Positions 1-10,689 of a DNA stretch of 64,000 nt are shown piece by piece. The translations under genes were made by a program, and so were the position numbers. Under the pieces are notes generated by a model. The model searched no databases, had not been told where the DNA came from, and was given only the letters and a program-made list of their open reading frames with translations. The stretch's first letter is position 1. Every line of letters starts with the position of its first letter. The DNA lies in contig CM053164.1 in NCBI GenBank assembly GCA_028571685.1, positions 38,800,501 through 38,864,500 on the forward strand, in the 5' to 3' direction. The stretch comes from Heterohyrax brucei. Taxonomy: Eukaryota > Chordata > Mammalia > Hyracoidea > Procaviidae.

Positions 1-1042
1 GAACTCACTTTCATAAAAATGCAAATGTATAGTGAACAAAGCTTACTGGTAGTTACCAGGGTGACAGAAATGGGGTTAATGGTGAAGGAAAAATCATACT
101 GATTAAAGGTAGTACTGCACAGCCAATTACTGTAATTTCTGTCAATAAGTAGTATACTTATAAAAAGTTGAATTAGAAAAAGTTGTGTGACAGATATTAA
201 AAAAAGGGGGGCTGCTTATGCACAACCAAACACCTCACGGGATTTGGCTTCTGGGTTGGGAGTTGAGGGTCCCGGTTTCATGGGGCACCCCAGTTAAGTG
301 GCCTAATAATCTGCTGAGTGCTTCTGCTCTACCTTCTAATCTGTGGCACAGTTCCTGGGGTCTTAAAAGTGTGCAAGTAGTCACGCAAGGCACAGCTGGT
401 CTCCAGTCATCCAGAGCAATGGAGAAAGGATAACCAGGGAGAGGAAAAGGACAAAGAATGTGTGGCCAATTGCTTTCATGAACAATCGCCTCTTTGGCAG
501 AACTCGCTGTGCCCGGCTAACATTACTGAACATTTGGATCCACAAAACAATCCTATCACTACCAAAGGGATGAAAATGCAGAACACAATTTCATATTCTT
601 ATAGACTCTAGAATTTCTGGAGCCACGGAGGATAGATGAATCCCTGAAATTACTGTCCTGAGTTAATCTATAAATCTTAAACCAAAAATATCCCCTTGGC
701 CAAGTCAGCCAAGTGCCATCGAGTCGGATCCGATATCCCCTTAAGTCATCTGAAAGCCAGACAGCAGCTTAGCTTAACTGGTACAAGTGGTCTGACTTGA
801 GCATTACTCTTTAAAGAACTATTTAACGGGATCAAATTGACAACTGCAACTTGAAAGATTACGTGGGAATCTTACAGGGTGGTGAGTTTATGTTAATGAG
901 AGGCAAACACTTCAGCAAAGGAAGGTGAGAATAGCTGCACAACTCTAAGAATGTAATCAGTGTCACTAAATGGTACATGTAGAAACTGTTGAACTGGTGT
1001 ATGTTTTGCTGTGTATATCTTCAACAACAGAATAAATAAAAT
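1..1042 (+). mobile_element. L1 LINE 3' UTR (class C tail)
   Basis: This is non-coding 3' sequence of an L1 subfamily that I recall from elephant DNA. It contains the block GGGGTCTTAAAAGTGTGCAA near 357-376, which recurs in other L1 3' ends of this window. It ends in an A-rich tail (AATAAATAAAATC) at about 1029-1041. The 71-residue open frame at 218-433 lies inside it and looks fortuitous. The left part runs off the window edge. The family assignment is from memory; the subfamily name is not known to me. Confidence 0.65.
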
Positions 1043-2515
1043 CTAAAGGGAAAGAACAAGCTGGAATAGCTATATTAATGTCAGACAAAACAGACTTCAG
1101 AGCAAAAAAGATTATCAGAGATAAACAGAGCTATGAAATTAAAAAAAAAAAGGAATCAATTTTGCAAAAACACATAATAACCCTAATGTCCATGCACCTT
1201 AAAATAGGGAGTCACAGTATACAACGCAAAAGGTGATAAAACTGAAAAAGATAAACCCATGAATATACTTGTGAAAATTCAATATCCCTGTTTCAGTAAT
1301 TGACAGATTAGACTGACAGAAAATCAGCAAGGATATAGTTGACCTGAATAACACACTATCAATCAACAGGGAACTAACTGACATTTATGGAACATTCCTT
1401 CAAACAATAAGACAGTACACATTCTTCTCAAGCTCACTTTCTGGACCATAAAATACACCTTAAAAATGTCAAAAGAACAGAACTCATACAAAATACCTTC
1501 TTAGACTATTATAAAAGTAAACTAGAAATCAGTAACAGAAAGCAAGCTGGAAAATTTCAAAATATTTAGAAAGGAAATAACTTACGTCTGAATAGCACAT
1601 GCATCAAAGAAGTATCAAGAGAAAACGAAAAACATTTTTTGAGCGAAATGAAAATGAAGTGCAAATGATAAAAATTTGTGGGATGCAGCATAAGCAATGC
1701 TCAAGGGGAATTTTGTTGTTGTAAATACATATATTAGGAAAAAAGAAAGATCCTAAATCAACAACTTAAGTTTCCGCTTCAAAAAATTAGAGAAAGATCA
1801 GTTTAAAACTAAAGCAAACAAAAGGAATAATACAAATTAGAGAAGTACAGTAATATAAAAGCAGAAAATACCAACAAATCCAAAAGCTTTGTCTTTGAAA
1901 ACACCAATCAAACTGACAGACCCCATAAGTAGACTGAAGAAAATTAGAGAAGGCATAAATTATCAATATCATTAATGAAAGAGGGGATATAAAGAACCTA
2001 CAGACATTAGAATAGTCTGAGAATACTAACAATGCTACACACATGTATCTGAGAACACAGCTAACAGTGACCACTTCCTCAAAAACCACCAGCTACCACG
2101 ACTGAAATACATAACCACAGTAACTCTATAACTGTTATTAAAAACTGAATTTGTAGTTTAAAAACCTCTGTAAAAACAAAACAACTCTCCATACCTAGAT
2201 GGTTTCACTGGTGAATTCCACCAAACATTTTTAAGGAAAAAAGAAAAAGCTACAAAATCTATGTCAGAAAACAGAAGAAAACTTCACAATTCATTTTGAG
2301 ACCGGCATTATCCTATACCAAAGCCAAACAAAAACTGCACAGTAAAGAAAACTACTGACTACTATCATTTATGAACACGGATGCAAAAGTCTTCAATGAT
2401 ATACTAGCAAGTCAATCTATCAATTTATAAAAACTGACTACAAAACCACCATAATAAAGAGTGTGCTGACACAAGCAGAAGAACCTCACACCCTCTCTTG
2501 CTCCATAAGTGTGTA

Positions 2516-2572
2516 TGCATGCATACGTGTGTGTGTGTCTGGGCGTGTGCATGTATGTATGAGAGAGGGAGA
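2516..2572. repeat. TG-rich simple repeat
   Basis: An imperfect TG/TATG microsatellite tract lies within the old L1 relic, followed by a GA-rich run. Confidence 0.7.
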
Positions 2573-2625
2573 CAGAGAAGGACCAGAAATAAATTCCTAC
2601 ATTTATGGTTAGCTAATTTTCTACA

Positions 2626-2800
2626 GGAGCCCTGGTGGCACAGTGGCTAAGAGTTTCGCTGCTAACCAAAAGGTCAGCAGTTCAAATGTACCAGTCGCTC
2701 CTTGAAAACCCTATGGGGCAGTTCTACCTTGTCCCCTATGGTTATTATGAGTGAAAACTGAGTCAAGGTTTGGAGGTTTTTTGTCTGCTTTTCTAGGAAT
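2626..2800 (+). mobile_element. AfroSINE (tRNA-derived SINE)
   Basis: It starts GGAGCCCTGGTGGCACAGTGG, which contains the pol III A-box-like TGGCACAGTGG, and continues with the ACCAAAAGGTCAGCAGTTCA stretch that holds the degraded B box. The GGGGCAGTTCTACC motif and a GTTTGGAGG-like tail follow. It is inserted in the old L1 and directly followed by a second copy. Confidence 0.85.
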
Positions 2801-2814
2801 ACAATCCATGGATA

Positions 2815-2988
2815 GCCAGCCCTGGTAGCACAGTGGTTAAGAGTCCAACTACTATGCAAAAGGTTGGCAGTTTGAATTCGCCATTCATTCCCAGAATACC
2901 ATATGGGGCAGTTCTACCCTGTCCTTTGGGACCACTGTGAGTCAAAATCAACTCAAAAGCAACGGGTTTGGTATTTTGGTATTCAAAA
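2815..2988 (+). mobile_element. AfroSINE, second of a head-to-tail pair
   Basis: It begins CCAGCCCTGGTAGCACAGTGG and ends AACGGGTTTGGTATTTTGG. The flanks AATACAATCCA (left) and AAACAATCCA (right) look like its target-site duplication in the L1 relic, so this is an independent insertion and not a tandem duplication of the neighbour. Confidence 0.85.
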
Positions 2989-3126
2989 CAATCCAACTAA
3001 AAAATGGGGAAAAGATCTGAATAGACACTTCTCTAAAGATCCTAATAAACCCATGAACAGATGCTCAGCATCATTAGTCATTTGGGGAATGCAAATTAAA
3101 ACTACTGTAGCACTACACACCTACTG

Positions 3127-3480
3127 TTAGCTGTTGCTAGTTGCCGCAAAGTGGGATACGACTCATGGTGACTTTATGTGTAACAGAATAAAATGCCCAG
3201 TCATCTGCCATCTTCTTTTCTGTTATTATGTGAGTCCACTGTTACAGCTCTTGTGCTGTACCTTCCAACCGAGGGGTCTCATCTGCCACCACTGTAACAG
3301 ATAACATTCTCTTGTAATTCACAGGGTTTAAGTGGCTAATTTTCAGAAGTAGATGGCCAGGCCTTTCTTCCTAGTCTTAGTCTGAAACCTGTCTACCATG
3401 GATGACCCTGCTAGCATTTAAAATCCTAGTGGAAGAGCTTCCAGCATCACAGCAACACACAAGTCATCACACTAGAGCAA
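3127..3480 (-). mobile_element. Short non-autonomous RTE-derived repeat
   Basis: Read on the minus strand, the 3' part (3127-3290) is the RTE tail: a degraded GAGTCGGAACCGACTC-like motif ending CAACTAGCAACAGC, preceded by a GATGACTGGGCA motif. The 5' part (3290-3480) matches what I recall as the RTE 5' leader, with ATGCTGGAAGCTCTTCCA and GGAAGAAAGGCCTGGCCA. The endonuclease and reverse transcriptase region expected between them is absent. The junction lies just after a GGTTGGAAGG motif, the same place as in the copy at 61.7-62.6 kb. It is a probable non-autonomous derivative mobilised by RTE. Confidence 0.6.
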
Positions 3481-3860
3481 CAGAAGAGCAGTAGAAATCA
3501 CCACTTGAACAATGATAATGAAAAAGACATCCAATACCAACTGCAGGAGACGAGAAGGAGAAACTGGAACACTCAAATACTGCTGGTGAGAATGTAAGAT
3601 GGTGCAGCCATTCTGGAAAACAGTTTTTTTCTTAAAAGTTAAGTGTTAAATTACCAAGCAACCTTGCAACTCCACCCCTAGAAACCATCTCAAGACAAAC
3701 AAAGACATGTACCTGAATGTTGCTAACAGCGCTAGTCACAGCAGCCAAAAACTGGAAGCAAACCAAATGTATATCAGCTCTTGAATACAGGAACAAAATG
3801 TCGTGCATCTGTATGATGAAATCCTATTCAACAATAAAATATAACCAAACATTGATACAA

Positions 3861-4063
3861 GGAGTCCTGGTGGCGCAATGATTAAAGCACTCCGCTGCTA
3901 ACCAAAAGGTTTCGGGTTCCCACCAGCCAATCCAAGGGAGAAAAGACCTCGCTATCTGCTCCTGTAAAGACTTCAGCCCAAGAAACCTGATGCGGCAGGC
4001 CTGCTCTGTCCTATAAGATCCTATGATTCAGAATGTATCAGACGGCACACAACTATTGATACT
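3861..4063 (+). mobile_element. AfroSINE, long form
   Basis: It starts GGAGTCCTGGTGGCGCAATG and carries the extra AAAGACTTCAGCCCAAGAAA segment seen in longer AfroSINEs. ATTGATAC flanks it on the left (3851-3858) and occurs twice on the right (4055-4072), giving a clear target-site duplication. Confidence 0.85.
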
Positions 4064-4150
4064 ATTGATACATGCTACAACATGGATGGACCTCATAATA
4101 CAATACTAAATGAAAGAAACCAGACACAAAAGACTGTTATTTAATCTATA

Positions 4151-4682
4151 TGACATCGTAACCATCTAGTGTTGCTCTCACAGAAAATACCACAAGTGGT
4201 ACGGCTTTAACGAACAGAAATTTATTTCCTCACAGTCAAGTGGGTTACAAGTCCAAATTCAGGGAGCCAGCTCCAGGGGAAGGCTTTCTCTCGTGTTGGC
4301 TCTGGAGGACAGTCCAGACGCAGTCCTTGTACTCAATCTTCACCATGCAGAGGACCTTCTGAGGCACAGTCACCCTGGGCCCACAGGACACACTCTGCTC
4401 CCAGCACTGCTTTTTTTGGTAATATGGGGTCCCCCACTTTCTACTTGCTTCTCTTTCCTTATTTCTTGAGAGATGAAAGGTGGCAGGGGCCACACGTCAG
4501 GGAAACTCCTTTTACACTGGATGCTGGGTGTGACTTTAGTAAGACTGTTACAGTTTCACCCTAATCCTCTTTAACATAAAATCACAATCAGAAAATTGAG
4601 GACAACCACACAATAGTGGGACTCGCGGTCCACACAAACTGATACACCTATTTTGGGAGGGACAGAATTCAATTTATAACAC
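4151..4682 (-). mobile_element. MaLR-type solo LTR fossil (LTR class A)
   Basis: The minus strand carries the MaLR LTR pattern: a GAATTC...GTCCC(TCCC) start near 4670, then the AGGATTAGGGTGAAACTGTAA region, then an AATAAATTTCTGTTCG polyadenylation region near 4215, and an end at about 4151. It is one of several LTRs of the same class here. It is broken, non-coding and probably tens of millions of years old. Confidence 0.7.
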
Positions 4683-4787
4683 ATGAAACATCAAAAAAAA
4701 GAAACCAATCTAAGGGTCCACTGTGGGGTGACAGACTGTAGTGATCATTGCACCACTCTGTAAATTCACAGACAAAAATCACAGTTA

Positions 4788-5301
4788 CAAGGTCTGACAA
4801 TGAAGTTCGTGAACTCATCCTACAAAAGTTGCTAACATATCTCATTGCAGAATATCACTATGGTTACCTTGTAAGTACTTCCCATGGGGAGCTCTGCACC
4901 AACATCAGTGCCTAGTCCACCCTTCCCAGCAATTTTGGAGCTCTTCCTGGAGTGGCCATTGTGCAAGGTAGCAAGGTGGCAACTGTACAGTTGTCTGTGA
5001 AGAGGTTTTTATGCAGTATACAAATAACTGTACTAGAACACCCTCCCTACTGGCCCCCAATGGCTTTTTTCTTTACTTGAAGACAAAGGAATTATTGAAA
5101 GGAAGATATTTTTACAACATTCACAACACTAAGGGTAGTATGACAATTGCTCTGACGGCCATTCCAGAAAGAGTTGCAAAATTGCTCTGAAGCACAGACC
5201 AGGCACTGGCGTTGGTGCATACCGTCCCACGGGGAGTACTTTGAAGGTGACATAGCAATAGGCAGCTATTAGGATGAGTTCACGAACTTGACTGTTAGCC
5301 C
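4788..5301 (+). mobile_element. Internally deleted mariner (MITE-like) with long inverted repeats
   Basis: The left end reads GGTCTGACAATGAAGTTCGT and the right end, reverse-complemented, GGGCTAACAGTCAAGTTCGT. Both continue GAACTCATCCT. The inverted similarity extends far past the usual 30 or so bases, to about 4965 on the left and about 5150 on the right. The centre (about 5020-5090) still encodes a mariner transposase C-terminal echo, QITVLEHPPYWPP and a following FFFT. The rest of the transposase gene is missing. TA at 4786-4787 is the expected mariner target. It is related to the copy at 63.0 kb and cannot move by itself. Confidence 0.75.
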
Positions 5302-5783
5302 TCACAGTGCTGATAAACACTGAACTCGTGGTCAGCATCACTGTAACTCACACCTGAATGGACGCATATCCGACAGACATGAGACCATAAGGAAATGTAA
5401 GGGAGTACACAGCACTAGGTAAGTCAGGTCAGTAGCTACTGTTGGAGGGAAGAAAGCAGCTGTGATTGGGGCAGGGGTGCTTCTAGAGTGGCCAGCAAAA
5501 TTCTAGTTTGTGGCCTGCACGTCATTTACACGATGTCTGCTTTATAGTAATCCCCTAAGGCATATAATTTCTTTGGTATCTGATATACTATATAAAAGGG
5601 TTACAAAAACATAATAGTTTACTCATCACATCTATCAGATGGGGAAAAAAATCAAGCTTGACAACATCATTTATTCTCAAAATATGAAACAGGAGTCCTC
5701 ACAAATTGCTGGTGAAGTGTATACTACATAACCACAGTGAACAGCATAGACATAACTAGTCAACGTTAAAAATGTACATAGCC
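5302..5783 (+). mobile_element. Probable old L1 3' end, interrupted
   Basis: From about 5640 the sequence matches the old L1 3' pattern (ATGAAACAGGAGTCCTCACA, TGCTGGTGAAGTG) and resumes after the L1 insertion at 6376. The part 5302-5640 shows no recognisable feature and no convincing coding frame. Confidence 0.45.
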
Positions 5784-6366
5784 AACTAATGGTCTGGAGT
5801 CTTAAAAGCCTGTGAGTGGCCATCTAAAACACTACACTGGTCCCACCCAATCAGGAGCAAGGAGAAGGACAAAGACACAAGTAAAAGATTAGTTCAAAGG
5901 ACTGGCCCCAACTACCACTACCCTGACCACACTGAGTCCAGCGCAACTAGATGGTTGCCTGGCTACCAACAACAACAGCTCTAATATGGTTATCACAACA
6001 GAGTCACAGACAGAACTGGAGAAAAATGAAGAACAAAAAAAGACCGTACTTACAGGCCTGAAAGACACTACAGAGACCCCAAGAGTATGGCCCTGGACAC
6101 CCTTTTAGTTCAGTAATGAAGTCACTCCTGAGGTTCACCCTTCAACCAAACATTAGACAGGCTCATAAAACAAAATTAGACTAAAGATGCACACCAACCT
6201 AGGCGCAAGGAATAGAAGGCAGGAAGGTACATGAAAGCGGGTAAAAGGGAACCCAAAGTCACGAAGGGAGAGAGTGGACACATCATGGGATTGTTAAACA
6301 ATGTTATGAACTGTTAAACGAGAAACTAGTTCTGCAAGCCTTCATCTAAAACACAATAAAAAAATT
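5784..6366 (+). mobile_element. 5'-truncated L1, class B 3' UTR
   Basis: This is L1 3' UTR sequence of class B, carrying GGAGTCTTAAAAGCCTGTGA and ending AAAACACAATAAAAAAA. TACATAGCC occurs at 5775-5783 and again at 6367-6375, a perfect 9-bp target-site duplication. This defines a 583-bp insertion into the older L1. Confidence 0.8.
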
Positions 6367-7065
6367 TACATAGCCTCTCACTCAAAAACTTCAGCTGCCA
6401 GAAACATATTTTTGAGAAACACTAATACAAAGAGAAATATGTAAGAACGCTCACAATACTGTTAATGCAATATCAGAAGCAACCTAAACGTCCATCAACA
6501 GAAGAATGGAAAAACAGAACCATAGCACAGTCAGACAACAGAATACTATACAGGAGAGCTACATGTGTAAGGATGGGTGAACTGCACAAATAATGTTAAG
6601 TGAAAAATGTTGCAAAGGAATACATACAAAATTACAGTTTTTATACCAAGCTTAAAAATATGCAAATACATATAAGTAAGGCTGTGACAAAAGTGAAGCA
6701 AAGGAGACACTTAGGGTACAAAGTTTAGGGCATCCTCATTCTTGGGGTCTTCCAAGTGCAAGGGCAAGAGCCACCTTAAACTGTGGTGTCTCACTGGTGC
6801 CTGACTCGTCTGACACTAGACCTGGCCCAGAATATAACATATCACTTACAGACTGCTATGTATGTAGTACAAGTACAAGAAATGTCTGGGAATGATAAAC
6901 ACCAAATTCAAAACAGTGAATGCCTCCAGAGATGGAAGGAGAGTAATTTAACTATAGAAGGATACCGACTTTATGAGTAATACTTTATTTATTAGGCTGG
7001 GTTTTACACAGACACACACACACATACAGACACAACACAGACACACAAAGACACACACACGTGCC
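6367..7065 (+). mobile_element. Old L1 3' end and CA-rich tract
   Basis: Text such as GCAACCTAAACGTCCATCAA (6480-6499) and ATGATAAACACCAAATTCA-like sequence near 6890 matches the L1 ORF2 C-terminus and 3' end of an old subfamily. A CA-rich simple repeat spans about 7005-7062. No coding frame survives. Confidence 0.6.
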
Positions 7066-7507
7066 ACACTTCAGAACAAAATTTTAAGTCATTTACTTTG
7101 AGAATATTCTGACACATATTTTAATGGTTTAGCAAAAGGTAACCAAAAAAAAATCCCTGTATACTTTATTGCTGTGGAAGTGTATACCAAAAAACATAAG
7201 CTCTGTGCTTCATCTATTATACAAGAACTCTCCCAGACTTCATAATTTGGTCTAATATTCATTTCTTCACATCTTCAGCAATGCCTTGAGTTTCCCAACA
7301 ATATCTGTGAACAACAGACATATTTTAGTTCCTTCCGAAACTAAAATTATGAGTTTGTCTATATATCACTTCACCCAATTTCACTAAAACATCAAGAAGA
7401 AGTTTATGGCTTTTTGTCTTTTGCTCCTAACATCAAGAACTGAAAAAGAAACTTCTAAAAATTTACCATAAAGCTTATTAAGATTTTCAAGTACTTGATA
7501 AAGTAAC
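7066..7507. other. No recognised repeat; possible degenerate coding tract on minus strand
   Basis: No transposon family was recognised. On the minus strand 7384-7512 reads open for about 40 codons, including YQVLENLNKLYGKFLEV and VRSKRQKAINFFL. Further short protein-like stretches follow in other frames (FTDIVGKLKALLKM near 7265-7310). A minus-strand AATAAA lies at about 7165-7170 with a T-rich stretch beyond it. This could be a terminal exon, a pseudogene, an unknown DNA transposon or chance. Confidence 0.2.
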
Positions 7508-7654
7508 TGAAACACTGATAGCATAGCAATTAAGTGCGACACAAAGAGTTGGCAGTTTGAATCTACCAGGTGGAAACCATGAGGCAGTTCTACTCAGTCC
7601 TATATGATTGCTGTGAGTCAGAATCCACTTGATGGCAGCAGGTTTGGTTTGTGC
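7508..7654 (+). mobile_element. AfroSINE, degraded
   Basis: GCATAGCAATTAAGTGCGAC corresponds to the A-box region, GAGTTGGCAGTTTGAATCTA to the B-box region, and GGCAGCAGGTTTGG to the tail. TGATAAAGTAAC on the left and TGATAAAGAAGC on the right form an imperfect target-site duplication. Confidence 0.75.
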
Positions 7655-7667
7655 TGATAAAGAAGCA

Positions 7668-8638
7668 CATGACTTTAATCATCACTGAAAATACTTGTCT
7701 TCAAGTATTTTTTTAAACATCTCAATGGCAATATTAGCATCATAGTGTCAACGGCTAATAACTCAATGCACAATATGCACTTAGGGTAAGTTTCATTGTT
7801 TCGTGACCAGTAAGGTATATAAACCCATATTTCAAATGGTATTTTTAATCACTTTAAGGTTTGTTTTCCCTGACTACTTGGCAATCTCATTAGGTATCAG
7901 TGCTTCTTACTTTGCATTGTGACTGACAAAAAAGTCATAATACAGACAGAAGTATGAGCACTGCTTTTTCTTGCTGTTCACACGTGCTTGCATTATTACT
8001 TCAGTCCTTATTTGAATCTGAAACTTCACTACGCAGTTTCTTTGCATGAATCTTTTGAAGCTATCTGTCTACTTGATCAAGGTTTACCTAGTTCAAATGA
8101 GGTTAATATAACTTAAAACACACTAAGCCTGCCACAGGTGAACTCAGTATGTCCTAAAGACAACAGAAGCTAGTGAACAGCGAGGATCACACGGTCAACC
8201 AGCCAGGGCGAGGTGTCTCCACCATTGCCTCCAAGTACTTAGCTTACCATAACCAACACATCTCCATCAGACGTACAAATGGACTCCAGCATCAGCTTAT
8301 GGACTAAGTATTATTAAAACTTAATGTGCATTCTTTCTTGTTTACCCTGCCTAGAGGATCATCTCGCCTGTCTCCCACTTTGGAGACTACTGCTCTAGAA
8401 AAACAGCTAGAGAAAGAAGATGAAACTGTGCTAGGTCTCAGGTGCAAATCAGGAACATGGATGCTAAAATTAAATGGGGAAACTGAAAGCAAAATAGTTA
8501 ACTTGGCCTGAAGTTAGAAAGCCAGTAATTTGTGGGATTAGACAATACTATGACTATAAAAATCCACTCCCTATTCATTGTGACACACTGCTAACTCCAG
8601 GTAAACACTTTACCTCAAGGAATACTAAAGATAACCAA
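7668..8638. other. Apparently unique sequence, no feature supported
   Basis: I see no recognised repeat and no frame with protein character over its length. Two overlapping small frames on opposite strands at 8304-8511 have no recognisable domain. Composition is AT-rich and intron-like. Confidence 0.4.
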
Positions 8639-8850
8639 AAGCCAAAACCACTACCATAAAATAGACCGAGACTCATGACAACCCCATGTGTTACAGAGTA
8701 GAACTGTTCTTTGGTTTTCTTGGCTGTAATCTTTATGGAAGCACATCATCAGGCCTTCCTTTTTGGTAGTGCTGCTGGGGTGTTCAAACCTCCAATCTCT
8801 AGATTAGAAGTCAAGCACAAACCATGTGTACCATCCAGGGACCTCAAGGC
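8639..8850 (-). mobile_element. AfroSINE, long form
   Basis: The minus-strand tail is at the left (degraded GAGTCTCGGTCTATTTTA). The internal block GCAGCACTACCAAAAAGGAA precedes the 5' end near 8850, where CCATCCAGGGACC is the complement of GGTCCCTGGATGG. Confidence 0.7.
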
Positions 8851-8937
8851 AAAAGCACAGGTCCCAAATCAGATCTTCAACTGTAGTGAGTTTCTGAAAG
8901 ACAGTGCAACAAAAAGTATGGACCTTATTCGTCCTTA

Positions 8938-9052
8938 TCCAAAAACCAAACCCACTGCTGTCAAGTTATTCCAACATATACAAAAAAACAAACCAAACCC
9001 ACAGCCATCTAGTTGATTCCAGCTTACAGCAATATACAGTCAGTCCTATACA
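8938..9052 (-). mobile_element. Two adjacent AfroSINE 3' fragments
   Basis: The motif AACCAAACCCACTGCTGTCA at 8945-8964 and ACCAAACCCACAGCCATCTA at 8992-9011 are both the complement of an AfroSINE 3' tail. Two severely 5'-truncated copies therefore sit side by side. Confidence 0.65.
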
Positions 9053-9062
9053 GAAAAATTGA

Positions 9063-9166
9063 TCGTGGGCATGGTGCAGGACTGGGCAGTGTTGCGTTCT
9101 GCTGTGCACAGGGTCACAATAAGTCAGAACCTACTGGATTGCTCCTAACAACAACATACAGGAAAA
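9063..9166 (+). mobile_element. 5'-truncated RTE LINE 3' end
   Basis: The order GGTGCAGGACTGGGCAGTGT, then TTCTGCTGTGCACAGGGTCA, then CCTAACAACAACA matches the last 100 bases of the BovB-like RTE. Confidence 0.75.
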
Positions 9167-9644
9167 AAGATGTTCTGAAGTTGGATTAGATCTGCAGATG
9201 GAAGTTAAGTAATTACCACTCGAAGACCAAAGGAAAAGAGAGAGAAGACTCTTGAAAATATCTCCAGAATGGCTGTGTACTTCAGCTAAGTATTAAATAT
9301 CCTTCATTTCCCTTGCATTTTTTCTTAGTTTCTTAACCCTTCCAGCTCTCTGGTTACTTCAAAATATCCAGTATTGAATTTTCTTAGGGAAATCCACCAT
9401 CTCCAGCAAAGTACCTGTCAGTTTTTCTCTGGATGCCCATTTAATTAAGAAGTCACTGATGGCCAAGGTTGTTGCTAATAAGTATTGCCTATAACTAAGA
9501 AAGGTAACTAACTACCTTGCTTATACCAGTATATTCTTAAATATCCTTCCTCTAATACTTTTTTTCTCTTTCAGATTAAGGAGGAAAAAAAAATACCAGG
9601 GAAAGCCAACACTTGTAAAACTCTAGAAGGACTTCTCTGATTAA
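9167..9644. other. No feature seen
   Basis: This stretch is AT-rich, with no recognised repeat family, long frame or RNA gene. Confidence 0.4.
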
Positions 9645-9862
9645 AGAGCCCTGAGATGGTACAGCAATTAGTGCTTGGCTGCCAGCCACAAGAGTGGTGA
9701 TTCGAACCCACCAGCCACTCCATGGGATAAAAATGGAGCAGTCTGCTTCCATAACGATTCACCGCCCTGGAAACCCAGTAAAGCAGCTCTACTCTGCCCT
9801 GCAAGATCACTGAGTCAGCATCAATTCAACAGCCATCAGTGTGGTTTTGGTTTGGTTCTCTG
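9645..9862 (+). mobile_element. AfroSINE, long form
   Basis: AGAGCCCTGAGATGGTACAG begins the element. GTGATTCGAACCCACCAG retains a good pol III B box (ATTCGAACC). GTGTGGTTTTGGTTTGG is the tail. Confidence 0.8.
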
Positions 9863-9988
9863 GTTACAATAAAGCATTCAATGATTCCACTCCACTACTA
9901 CACAGAACTCTGAATAGTTACATATAACTTCAGAAGGCCATGGCTGCTATTAAAATAATTTTGTAAAGCATGTAGCATGATGTAGTGT

Positions 9989-10173
9989 GTCATGGAGCGG
10001 ATTCTAGCTCACAGCAACCCTATAAAACAAAACAGAACAGCCCCATAGGGTTTCTTGGGCTGAAATCTTCGTAACAGCAGATCACCAGGTCTTTTCACCC
10101 AAGGAGTTGCTGGTGGGTTTTAACCATCGACATTTTGGGGTGTCGTAACTATTGTGCCATCAAGGTTCCTTTT
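9989..10173 (-). mobile_element. AfroSINE
   Basis: The tail is at the left (GATTCTAGCTCACAGCAACC). CCATAGGGTTTCTTGGGCTG is internal, and the 5' end is GTGCCATCAAGGTTCC at 10156-10171. Confidence 0.8.
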
Positions 10174-10175
10174 CA

Positions 10176-10240
10176 ACACAGTGAGTGCCAGGTACAAAGT
10201 AAGAGTCTAATAAATGTTTAACTATTGTTATTAATCATAT
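10176..10240 (+). mobile_element. MIR SINE 3' end
   Basis: GTGCCAGGTACAAAGTAAGA followed by AATAAATGTTTAACTATTGT matches the MIR 3' end, an ancient mammalian SINE. Confidence 0.65.
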
Positions 10241-10689
10241 TATATACCTACTCTCTTGGATAATGTCTAGATTAGAATTCTACAGGCAAGCACCCCTCCT
10301 CCCCTTTTTTTACTACTCTCCTAATTTATTTGAAAGCATTAAAAACATAGACTTGGGGAAAGGATAACAACTTTAAGTCAATATTTAAAATACCTTTTAT
10401 GTAGAATACTGAAAAGGTATTGAACAAAAGCGAAAGGGTATAAAGAGATGGAAACATAAAGCACCCAAGAAACCAGAGAATAGAATGTAAGACAACGAGA
10501 AGAATGGAAGTCAAAAACAGGAGGGACACGTGCCTCTGGTCTGTTAAAGTTTTTCCTAAGACCCGCCATGGGCTGCTTCATTCATAAGATAAAAGTTGAG
10601 TTCTAAACAAAGATATAAAACTATTTAGATAATGAAGAAATAGAAACACCTGTGGCCAGTAAGAAAAAATAAACTACACCAAGCTGTAG
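10241..10689. other. No feature seen
   Basis: AT-rich sequence with no recognised repeat. Two overlapping minus-strand frames of 67 residues each at 10326-10581 have low-complexity hydrophobic content and no domain. Confidence 0.4.

Larger units (their letters stand above)
1043..4150 (+). mobile_element. Ancient L1 ORF2 relic with later insertions
   Basis: Between the inserted repeats the sequence follows the L1 ORF2 consensus in order. A tract at 1075-1110 resembles the endonuclease-domain text 'ATATTAATGTCAGACAAAA'. Text near 2200-2300 matches the start of the reverse transcriptase (GGTTTCACTGGTGAATTCC, then a GCATTATCCTATACCAAAGC-like stretch). Stretches at 2990-3120 and 3560-3850 match the C-terminal region (AAAAGATCTGAATAGACA). 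No long frame survives in the sense direction; stops and indels are frequent, so it is long dead. Two AfroSINEs, a short RTE-derived repeat and a longer AfroSINE have landed in it. Confidence 0.7.

Noticed and set aside
680-740. GTGCCATCGAGTCGGATCCG looked like an AfroSINE tail.
   Set aside because: Only about 20 bases match and the flanks continue an L1 3' UTR, so a separate SINE cannot be supported.
8304-8511. Two overlapping 62-codon and 61-codon frames on opposite strands.
   Set aside because: No domain, no splice context and no recognised protein; the overlap on both strands suggests chance.
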